Below, one piece after another: positions 57,912 through 64,000 of a stretch of DNA of 64,000 bases. The DNA lies in NCBI RefSeq assembly GCF_008923365.1, contig NZ_WBMR01000019.1, forward strand, positions 1 through 64,000, read 5' to 3'. The stretch is from Actinomadura montaniterrae. GTDB taxonomy: Bacteria; Actinomycetota; Actinomycetes; Streptosporangiales; Streptosporangiaceae. Positions within the stretch are counted from its first letter, which is position 1, and every line of letters starts with the position of its first letter. The notes below the pieces were generated by a model. The model was not told the DNA's origin. It did not search any database and saw only the letters and a list, made by a program, of their open reading frames with translations. The translations under genes and the position numbers were made by a program.

Positions 57912-58469
57912 GTGATCGACGAGACCCTCCTCGAAGCCGAGGAGAAGATGGAGAAGGCGGTCGCGGTCGCCAAGGAGGACTTCCAGGCCATCCGCACCGG
58001 CCGGGTCACCCCCGCCATGTTCAACAAGATCACCGCGGAGTACTACGGCACGCCGACGCCGGTCAACCAGCTGGCGTCGTTCACGCTGCCGGAGCCGCGG
58101 ATGGTCATCGTGCAGGTGTTCGACAAGTCGTCCATGCAGGCGGTGGAGAAGGCGATCCGCGACAGCGACCTCGGCGTGAACCCCACCAACGACGGCAACG
58201 TCATCCGGGTGGTCTTCCCCGAGCTGTCGGAGGAGCGCCGCAAGGACTTCGTCAAGGTCGCCGGCACCAAGGCCGAGGACAGCAAGATCTCCATCCGCAA
58301 CATCCGGCGGCGCGCCAAGGACACCCTCGACAAGCTCGCCAAGGACGGCGAGGTCGGCGAGGACGAGGTGCGGCGTGCGGAGAAGGAGCTCGACGACACC
58401 ACGCACAAGTACGTGGCGCAGATCGACGAGCTGCTCGAGCACAAGAAGGCCGAACTGCTCGAAGTTTGA
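57912..58469 (+). CDS. frr: Ribosome recycling factor
   Basis: 185 residues when started at GTG 57912, which has GGGAG five bases upstream and gives the usual family length; ATG 57900 would add four residues. [54 protein letters not shown] and [20 protein letters not shown] are typical. It splits post-termination ribosomes with EF-G. The stop overlaps the cdsA ATG. Confidence 0.97.
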   Translation: MIDETLLEAEEKMEKAVAVAKEDFQAIRTGRVTPAMFNKITAEYYGTPTPVNQLASFTLPEPRMVIVQVFDKSSMQAVEKAIRDSDLGVNPTNDGNVIRVVFPELSEERRKDFVKVAGTKAEDSKISIRNIRRRAKDTLDKLAKDGEVGEDEVRRAEKELDDTTHKYVAQIDELLEHKKAELLEV

Positions 58470-59518
58470 TGGGACTCGACGACGCCGGGGAGCCCGCGGG
58501 CTCCCCGGATGAGCCGGAGGTCGACATGCCCGGCCCACCCCCGGGAGAAGCTCTGGACTCGCCCTCCGGCGAGGCGCCGGACACCCCCGCAGGCACCGCC
58601 GCAGAGGACACGGCGCCCTCCGGCGCGACGTCCGCGACGTCCGCGACGGGCGCGCGCGCTGAACCCGAAGGGGAGCCGCCCCAGGACCCGTCCGATGGCG
58701 GACGCCAGAGCAGGACCGGCAGGAACCTGCCGATGGCCATCGGAGTGGGTGTCGCCCTCGGGGCGCTGGTACTGCTGTCGCTCTACACGGTCAAGCCGAT
58801 CTTCCTTGCCGTGATGGTGGTCTTCCTCTTCCTCGGTATGCGGGAGCTGACGGACGCGTTCAAGTCCCGCGGCATCCGGGTCCCGTTCATCCCGCTGGCG
58901 ACGGGCATGGTGGCCACCCCGGTCGTGTCCTATGTATGGGGGCCCACCGCTGTGGTCGCGGCGGTGTCGCTCACCGTGCTCAGCATGATGCTGATCCGGA
59001 TGACGGAGGGCGCGGACGGCTACGTCCGGGACGTCAGCGCGGGTGCGTTCGTCGCCGGATACCTGGTGCTGATGGGCGGGATCGTCGCGCTGCTCATGCG
59101 GCCGGGCGACGGGGACGACCGCACCGTCATCTTCATCGCGACCACGGTGGCCAGCGACATCGGCGGCTACTTCGCCGGCACGTTCCTCGGCAAGCACAAG
59201 CTCGCCCCCACGATCAGCCCGAAGAAGACGTGGGAGGGCGTCACCGGCTCCGCGATCACCTGCATGATCGTCGGTGGCGCGCTGGTGTGGTGGCTGCTGG
59301 ACGGCGGGCACGCCTGGCAGGGCGCGCTGGTCGGCCTAGCCGCCGTGGTGACCGCGACCGGCGGCGACCTCATCGAGTCGATGATCAAGCGGGATCTCGG
59401 CATCAAGGACATGGGAACACTCCTGCCGGGCCACGGCGGCGTCATGGACCGCCTCGACTCGCTCGTCGCGACGGCCCCCGTGGTGTGGCTGCTGCTGGAG
59501 CTGTTCGTCCCCAGCTAG
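58469..59518 (+). CDS. cdsA: Phosphatidate cytidylyltransferase
   Basis: 349 residues. A disordered acidic/Pro-rich cytoplasmic start of about 85 residues is followed by about eight membrane segments (IGVGVALGALVLLSLYTVKP, VVSYVWGPTAVVAAVSLTVL and others). The CDP-alcohol synthase signature is present: DLIESMIKRDLGIKDMGTLL then PGHGGVMDRLDSLVATAPV, with the acidic residues needed for catalysis. Makes CDP-diacylglycerol for phospholipids. ATG overlaps the frr stop. Confidence 0.95.
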   Translation: MGLDDAGEPAGSPDEPEVDMPGPPPGEALDSPSGEAPDTPAGTAAEDTAPSGATSATSATGARAEPEGEPPQDPSDGGRQSRTGRNLPMAIGVGVALGALVLLSLYTVKPIFLAVMVVFLFLGMRELTDAFKSRGIRVPFIPLATGMVATPVVSYVWGPTAVVAAVSLTVLSMMLIRMTEGADGYVRDVSAGAFVAGYLVLMGGIVALLMRPGDGDDRTVIFIATTVASDIGGYFAGTFLGKHKLAPTISPKKTWEGVTGSAITCMIVGGALVWWLLDGGHAWQGALVGLAAVVTATGGDLIESMIKRDLGIKDMGTLLPGHGGVMDRLDSLVATAPVVWLLLELFVPS

Positions 59519-59571
59519 ACCCCGGGCCTGGCCGCTGCTTGAGGTCAGGAGGGGGCCGGGTCGTCTCGCGG

Positions 59572-60717
59572 CTAGGAGACGACCCAGGAGCGTCCCTGCT
59601 GCGCCAGGCGCCGGATGAGCGCGTCCGAGCCCTCGCTCTTGGCGTACCGGTGCTCCTCACCGCTGATGGGGACGAGCCACAGCCACCGGACGGGATCGCC
59701 TTGCACAGTCAGCCCGGTGAGGGCGGGCGCCTCCGGCCCTGCGAGCCGGGTGGGGTCGTCCAGGAGGAGCACGCCTTCCCACGCGCTGTCGCCACTCCCC
59801 AGAGGGAACGTGCGGGCCTCGTGGTACCACTTGACCACGTCGCCAGGGGCGAACCAGGTCACCGATCGCCACGGGTACTGCGCGAGCCACGGGAAGATGC
59901 TCCCCGCGCGCTGGCTGGGCAGTGTGCTCGCCACAGCGAGCTCTATGCGGGCGTACGGGGCGACGTCGTCTTCGTACAGTTCGACGGTGGGCATCCGCTG
60001 GCGGCTCATCCCGACCGAGCTGAGCACGGTGAAATCGCGATTGCCGCGCGCGGGCCGCTCCGTCACGCCCACTGTCGGGGACGTGCTGGCCTTGCCTCCC
60101 GCGAGCTGACGCCCCACGTCGTGCCAGTAGTGGCCGCCGGGACCGAGCCGCTGCAGCAGGTGGCCCAGAACCGACTGCTGGAACTCCGCCCAGGAGCCGT
60201 CGGCGCGGCACATCTTCCAGTGCTCGCGGGCACGCTCGATACGGGGGCCGAACTCCGCGATCTCCTCTTCCATGGGGAAGGCGAACGGGCTCTGCCGCGT
60301 CGCGTCGCGCGCGTAGCCGGGGATGCCGCGGCCCATGTCGGACCATCCCGGGATCACGAACAGGGGGTCGCCGGCCTCCAGCACGGCGGCTCCGTCGCCC
60401 TCCTCGAACCACACCACCTCGAGGGCGGAGGCGTCCACGGCCTCCCGTCCCTGCGGATGGGCGACATGGGACTCCGGCAGCAGCGGTGCGCCGCCCGCGT
60501 CCAGCCGCTGCCGGTCCAGCGAGGACGGGGCCTTGCGGTGGTTGGCGACCCAGACGGCGCCGATCACCGAGTCCCGCGCGTCCCGCAGGTAGGCCGAGGT
60601 CACGTCACCGTCGGACTCGACGACGAGCCTCCGGCTGCCGTACGGGCTTGCCTCGGCGTGGACGATCGTGGCGGCGGGGCTCCTCGGCGAAGCGGCACCC
60701 CTGCGCAAAACCGACAT
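59572..60717 (-). CDS. SUFU (suppressor of fused) domain protein
   Basis: 381 residues. The C-terminal half resembles the bacterial SUFU domain: NRDFTVLSSVGMSRQRMPTV, YARIELAVASTLPSQRAGSI, LAQYPWRSVTWFAPGDVVKW, GVLLLDDPTRLAGPEAPALT and VRWLWLVPISGEEHRYAKSE. The N-terminal half (LVVESDGDVTSAYLRDARDS, VWVANHRKAPSSLDRQRLDA) is a separate region. Bacterial SUFU proteins are often predicted immunity proteins, but no toxin gene is next to it. Start ATG 60717. Convergent with cdsA, divergent from rlmN. Confidence 0.75.
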   Translation of the reverse strand: MSVLRRGAASPRSPAATIVHAEASPYGSRRLVVESDGDVTSAYLRDARDSVIGAVWVANHRKAPSSLDRQRLDAGGAPLLPESHVAHPQGREAVDASALEVVWFEEGDGAAVLEAGDPLFVIPGWSDMGRGIPGYARDATRQSPFAFPMEEEIAEFGPRIERAREHWKMCRADGSWAEFQQSVLGHLLQRLGPGGHYWHDVGRQLAGGKASTSPTVGVTERPARGNRDFTVLSSVGMSRQRMPTVELYEDDVAPYARIELAVASTLPSQRAGSIFPWLAQYPWRSVTWFAPGDVVKWYHEARTFPLGSGDSAWEGVLLLDDPTRLAGPEAPALTGLTVQGDPVRWLWLVPISGEEHRYAKSEGSDALIRRLAQQGRSWVVS

Positions 60718-60799
60718 GATCGAGACCTTAGTCGCAGACAAGGTCATGTGCAGCGATGTCGTAGCGCCCGCCGAAGGGGCGCGCCCACGGCCGGAAGAG

Positions 60800-60841
60800 A
60801 GCGCGCCTGCGGGTGGGCGAAGCGCGCCTGCGGGCGGACGA
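60800..60841. repeat. Two 21-bp tandem repeats upstream of rlmN
   Basis: Two near-identical 21-bp units begin AGCGCGCCTGCGGG at 60800 and 60821 and differ at two positions. They are in the spacer between the SUFU gene and rlmN. Confidence 0.7.
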
Positions 60842-60875
60842 GGCATCGTCAGGTGTTTGCGACACTGGAAGGACC

Positions 60876-62024
60876 ATGTCTGCCACCACCGAGCCCGCCA
60901 CCGCGGGCGCCGCGCCCAAGAAGACCCCGGCGAAGCTCGTCTTCGCCGCGCCGCGGCGCGGCAAGCCGCCCCGGCACCTGGCCGACCTCACGCAGGCCGA
61001 ACGCCGCGAGGCGGTCGCGGAGCTGGGCGAGAAGCCGTTCCGGGCCGACCAGCTGTCGCGGCACTACTTCGCCCGGCTCGTCGACGACCCGGCGAAGATG
61101 ACCGACCTGCCGGCCGCCGTGCGCGACCGGCTGGTGTCCGAGCTGATGCCCTCGCTGCTCACGCCGGTGCGCGAGCTGGACTGCGACGGCGGCAGGACGC
61201 TGAAGACGGTCTGGAAGGCGTTCGACGGGGTCCTGTTCGAGTCGGTGCTGATGCGGTACCCGGACCGGGCCACGATGTGCGTCTCGTCCCAGGCGGGCTG
61301 CGGCATGAACTGCCCGTTCTGCGCTACAGGCCAGGCCGGGCTCACCCGTAACCTCTCCACGGCCGAGATCGTGGAACAGGTCGCCGCTGGCGCGCGCGCG
61401 ATGGCGCGCGGGCGCATCCCCGGCGGCCCCGGGCGCGTCTCCAACATCGTCTTCATGGGCATGGGGGAGCCGCTCGCGAACTACAAGGCCGTGATCGGCG
61501 CGGTCCACCGCATCACCGACCCGGCACCGGCCGGCCTGGGGATCTCCCAGCGGTCCGTCACCGTGTCCACGGTCGGCCTCGTCCCGGCGATCGAGAAGCT
61601 GGCCGCCGAGGACATGTCGGTGCGGCTCGCGGTGTCGCTGCACGCGCCCGACGACGAGCTGCGCGACGACCTCGTCCCGATCAACAACCGGTGGAAGGTC
61701 GCCGAGGTCCTGGACGCCGCGTGGGCCTACGCCGAGCGCAGCGGACGGCGCGTCTCGATCGAGTACGCGCTCATCAAGGACGTCAACGACCAGGCCTGGC
61801 GGGCCGATCTTCTCGGCAGGCTCTTGCGCGGCCACCTCGTACACGTCAATCTGATCCCGTTGAATCCGACGCCGGGCTCCAAGTGGACCGCCTCGCGGCC
61901 GGAGGACGAGCGCGAGTTCGTCCGCCGCCTGGAGGCCCACGGGGTCCCGGTCACGGTGCGCGACACTCGGGGCAGGGAGATCGACGGGGCCTGCGGACAG
62001 CTGGCCGCGGCGACGAAGGACTGA
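60876..62024 (+). CDS. rlmN: 23S rRNA (adenine2503-C2)-methyltransferase RlmN
   Basis: 382 residues from ATG with GGAAGGA upstream. Radical SAM cluster motif [19 protein letters not shown], preceded by [32 protein letters not shown] and [20 protein letters not shown] are family motifs, and [18 protein letters not shown] has the catalytic Cys near the C-terminus. Methylates A2503 of 23S rRNA and A37 of some tRNAs. The first 25 residues are a polar extension. Confidence 0.96.
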   Translation: MSATTEPATAGAAPKKTPAKLVFAAPRRGKPPRHLADLTQAERREAVAELGEKPFRADQLSRHYFARLVDDPAKMTDLPAAVRDRLVSELMPSLLTPVRELDCDGGRTLKTVWKAFDGVLFESVLMRYPDRATMCVSSQAGCGMNCPFCATGQAGLTRNLSTAEIVEQVAAGARAMARGRIPGGPGRVSNIVFMGMGEPLANYKAVIGAVHRITDPAPAGLGISQRSVTVSTVGLVPAIEKLAAEDMSVRLAVSLHAPDDELRDDLVPINNRWKVAEVLDAAWAYAERSGRRVSIEYALIKDVNDQAWRADLLGRLLRGHLVHVNLIPLNPTPGSKWTASRPEDEREFVRRLEAHGVPVTVRDTRGREIDGACGQLAAATKD

Positions 62025-62082
62025 GCGCGCCGGCGGCGCCCCCCGGGCCACGCTGGCGCGGGGACGAGGGCTGAGGAGCACG

Positions 62083-62592
62083 GTGGCGCTCATGAGCACG
62101 CGGCTGCCGGTGGCGTTGCGGGGCTACGACCGGACACAGGTGGACGGCCTCCTCGAACGGATCTCGGGCGCGCTGAACGGCGGGCCGCCGATGTCCGCGG
62201 ACGAGGTGCGCACGGCGCGCTTCGACGTCGTGCTGCGCGGCTACGACCGCCGCGCGGTGGACGACCTGGTGCGCGAGTGCATCAGGGAGCTGGAGACGAA
62301 GGCGCCGATCGCCGAGCGTCCCGGCCGGCCCCGGGCGAACCCCGCATGGCTGATCAACTGGATCCAGAACGCCCGGTTCGCCGGCTCGGGCATCCGCCCG
62401 GGCTACGACGTCCGGGACGTCGACGCGTTCCTGGACCGCGTCATCTCCGGGCTGCGCGGCGCGGCCCCGCCGGTGTCGGCGCGGGACGTCCGGGAGAGCG
62501 CGTTCCGTGTCGTCCGCCTGGGGCCGGGCTACGACGAGCAGGAGGTCGACCGCTTCCTCACCCAGCTCGCCGGAGCCCTCGAAGGCCGCTGA
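62083..62592 (+). CDS. DivIVA-domain-like protein
   Basis: 169 residues from GTG after GAGGAG (ATG 62092 is an alternative). The motif (F)-x-V-x-x-R-G-Y-D-x-x-x-V-D-x-x-L occurs four times: LPVALRGYDRTQVDGLLERI, FDVVLRGYDRRAVDDLVREC, SGIRPGYDVRDVDAFLDRVI and RLGPGYDEQEVDRFLTQLAG. This is the DivIVA N-terminal helical-hairpin motif, repeated in DivIVA-like proteins of actinobacteria. No long coiled coil follows, unlike polar-growth DivIVA. It may act in septation or wall growth. Confidence 0.75.
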   Translation: MALMSTRLPVALRGYDRTQVDGLLERISGALNGGPPMSADEVRTARFDVVLRGYDRRAVDDLVRECIRELETKAPIAERPGRPRANPAWLINWIQNARFAGSGIRPGYDVRDVDAFLDRVISGLRGAAPPVSARDVRESAFRVVRLGPGYDEQEVDRFLTQLAGALEGR

Positions 62593-62612
62593 GGACGATC
62601 ACCGCCGCGGAG

Positions 62613-62621
62613 TTATCCACA
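62613..62621 (+). promoter_or_regulatory. Perfect DnaA box
   Basis: TTATCCACA in the 79-bp gap between the DivIVA-like and DUF1963 genes, followed by TTTTC. It sits where the DUF1963 promoter would be. Confidence 0.45.
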
Positions 62622-62671
62622 TTTTCGCCGCGGGGTGGTGACCGCCGCTGGCGCCCAGCAGGCTGCTGGGC

Positions 62672-63499
62672 ATGGACGACTTCGACGCGCAGCGCCGGCG
62701 GCTGACCGCCTTCCTCGGCCTCCTGTTCACCTCCGAGATCATCTCGATCCTGCTGTCCCTGGCCCGGCCCGCGGTGCGGCTCGGCGCCGCCGGCGACGGC
62801 GTACCGGTCCGGCTCGGCGGCGCGCCGCTGCTGCCGGCCGCCGCGGCCTGGCCCGTCTGGAGGGGCCGTCCGCTCGACTTCCTGGGCGCCGTCGACTTCG
62901 CCGAACTCGCCGTCTTCGGGACGATCCCCGGCCTTCCCCGCACCGGCACGGCCGCCTTCTACTACGCCAGCGAGACCCCGCGGCCGTGGGGCGACGCGTC
63001 CGGGCAGCGGGACGGGTGGCGCGTGTTCACCGGCGACCTGCACCCCGCCGAACCACCGCCCGGCACCGTCTCCTATCCGCCGGCCGAGCTGGGCGCCGCT
63101 CCGTTCCTGTCCCTGCCGTCACCGCAGGAGCCCGTCATGCGGCGGCTGGAGCGCGTCCACCGCGGCTTCCTGGCCGAATACGAGCAGCTGCACGCGGTCT
63201 GGTCCCGGCACGTCACGCCCGAAACCCCGGCGCATCAGCTGGGCGGCTGGCCCGACCTCGTCCAGCGGCCGGTCGGCCCCGACTGCCTGTACGCCTCCAC
63301 CGGCCGTCCGCTGGAGACCCTCGACGCCCCGGAACTGTCGGCCGACGACCTGGCGGCCGCCGACGACTGGCGCCTCCTGCTCCAGCTCGACTCCGACGAC
63401 CGTCTCGGCTGGTACTGGGGCGACCCGGGCCGCGTCTACTTCTGCTCCCACCGGAGCGCTCCACTGGAGGGTGCATGGCTGACCGTTCAAGCGACATGA
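62672..63499 (+). CDS. DUF1963 (YwqG-like) protein
   Basis: 275 residues from ATG. DGVPVRLGGAPLLPAAAAWP with WRGRPLDFLGAVDFAEL, HQLGGWPDLVQRPVG and WRLLLQLDSDDRLGWYWGDP with GRVYF match the YwqG/DUF1963 pattern. Its function is not known; members form a beta-rich dimer. It has good spacing from its upstream neighbour and no partner gene. Confidence 0.82.
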   Translation: MDDFDAQRRRLTAFLGLLFTSEIISILLSLARPAVRLGAAGDGVPVRLGGAPLLPAAAAWPVWRGRPLDFLGAVDFAELAVFGTIPGLPRTGTAAFYYASETPRPWGDASGQRDGWRVFTGDLHPAEPPPGTVSYPPAELGAAPFLSLPSPQEPVMRRLERVHRGFLAEYEQLHAVWSRHVTPETPAHQLGGWPDLVQRPVGPDCLYASTGRPLETLDAPELSADDLAAADDWRLLLQLDSDDRLGWYWGDPGRVYFCSHRSAPLEGAWLTVQAT

Positions 63500-63541
63500 C
63501 ATCCGGAGTGCGCGACCGCTTCTTCGCAGCGGTTCGGGCGG

Positions 63542-64000
63542 TCAGCGACGCAGCCGCGCGGCGAACACGTATGCACCGCCCACGACGGCCGACCAGAGGG
63601 CGAGGTGCAGCACCAGGCCGGGGAAGTCCGCGAGGAAGCGGTTGGGGCCGTCATGCGCCGACCGCAGCCACTCGATCATCGGGACGGAGAGCCACGAGAG
63701 CCGTCCCAGCCCCAGCAGAAGGACGGCCGTCGCGCCGCCCAGCAGCGCAAGCAGCGACACCCCGGGGTCCGGGATGAACGCCCGGCCCGTCCATGCACCG
63801 AGCAGCGTGCCGGCGATCGCCACCGGAACGCTCAGCGCGCACCCCGCGAGGATCGCCCGCCCTGGAGCACCGACCTGGAGTGCCTGCACGAGAGGAATGG
63901 CGAGCACGATGACGCCCAAGCACAGGTTCACCGCGTATGCGGCGGCCAACCCCGCCCACGTGGGCGTCCAGCGGTGCCGCGCCGCGGTCGCCGACAGCGC
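63542..64000 (-). CDS. Multi-pass membrane protein (N-terminus outside window)
   Basis: The frame is open to the window edge and ends at 63542, giving about 152 visible residues with four membrane segments (LGVIVLAIPLVQALQVGAPG, AGCALSVPVAIAGTLLGAWT, VSLLALLGGATAVLLLGLGR and LALWSAVVGGAYVFAARLRR). No enzyme motif seen. Family not recognised. Convergent with the DUF1963 gene. Confidence 0.65.
   Translation of the reverse strand, partial: ALSATAARHRWTPTWAGLAAAYAVNLCLGVIVLAIPLVQALQVGAPGRAILAGCALSVPVAIAGTLLGAWTGRAFIPDPGVSLLALLGGATAVLLLGLGRLSWLSVPMIEWLRSAHDGPNRFLADFPGLVLHLALWSAVVGGAYVFAARLRR

Overview
The window is high-GC actinobacterial DNA. Its conserved genes and their order (ffh tail, rpsP-khpA-rimM-trmD-rplS-lepB-rnhB-DUF2469, then yraN/comM/dprA, xerC, M23, rpsB-tsf-pyrH-frr-cdsA-rlmN) are those of a filamentous actinomycete chromosome. 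A Thermomonosporaceae/Actinomadura-like host is my guess, not something the sequence proves. GTG starts and 1-4 bp overlaps between genes are common throughout.

Layout. 1-9006 is host: ribosome and tRNA maturation genes, signal peptidase I, RNase HII, then dprA and the 3' part of comM on the minus strand. About 9007-52308 is a complete-looking siphovirus prophage of roughly 43.3 kb inserted in comM (YifB family). The comM 5' part reappears at 52309-52556, and joining the two ends restores an uninterrupted reading frame. 52309-64000 is host again: yraN, xerC, an M23 peptidase-like protein, rpsB-tsf-pyrH-frr-cdsA, a SUFU-domain protein, rlmN, a DivIVA-like protein, a DUF1963 protein and a partial membrane protein.

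Prophage, left to right. A large serine integrase; a membrane protein with a Pro/Ser/Thr-rich domain; a repressor and a divergent Cro-like gene around an operator array; small early genes; a beta-class DNA methyltransferase; a VUT/YhhQ-like transporter overlapping a DpdA/TGT-like gene (candidate salvage 7-deazaguanine DNA modification); a RuvC-like resolvase; a Cas4-like nuclease; an ssDNA-binding candidate; a primase-polymerase/SF3 helicase; and a non-coding segment that looks like a replication origin (iteron pairs, low-GC core, perfect DnaA box). After a terminator come the late genes: terminase, portal, MuF, scaffold, SU10-type capsid, connectors, tail tube, frameshifted tail chaperone, tape measure, minor tail proteins, holin candidates, CHAP endolysin and a papain-like peptidase. 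The late region ends in a chain of six stem-loops. The right end (48.4-52.3 kb) is mostly minus-strand cargo: a small regulator candidate, a GntR regulator, an XRE-DUF5753/DUF6879 cluster and two small membrane proteins, the last beginning just beyond the att site under the truncated comM.

Best candidates for something new: the salvage deazaguanine cassette, the iteron/DnaA-box origin, the stem-loop chain at 48236-48362, the about 20-residue repeat virion protein, and the host's in-gene minisatellites, notably a 75-residue Ala/Asn-rich insertion inside TrmD.
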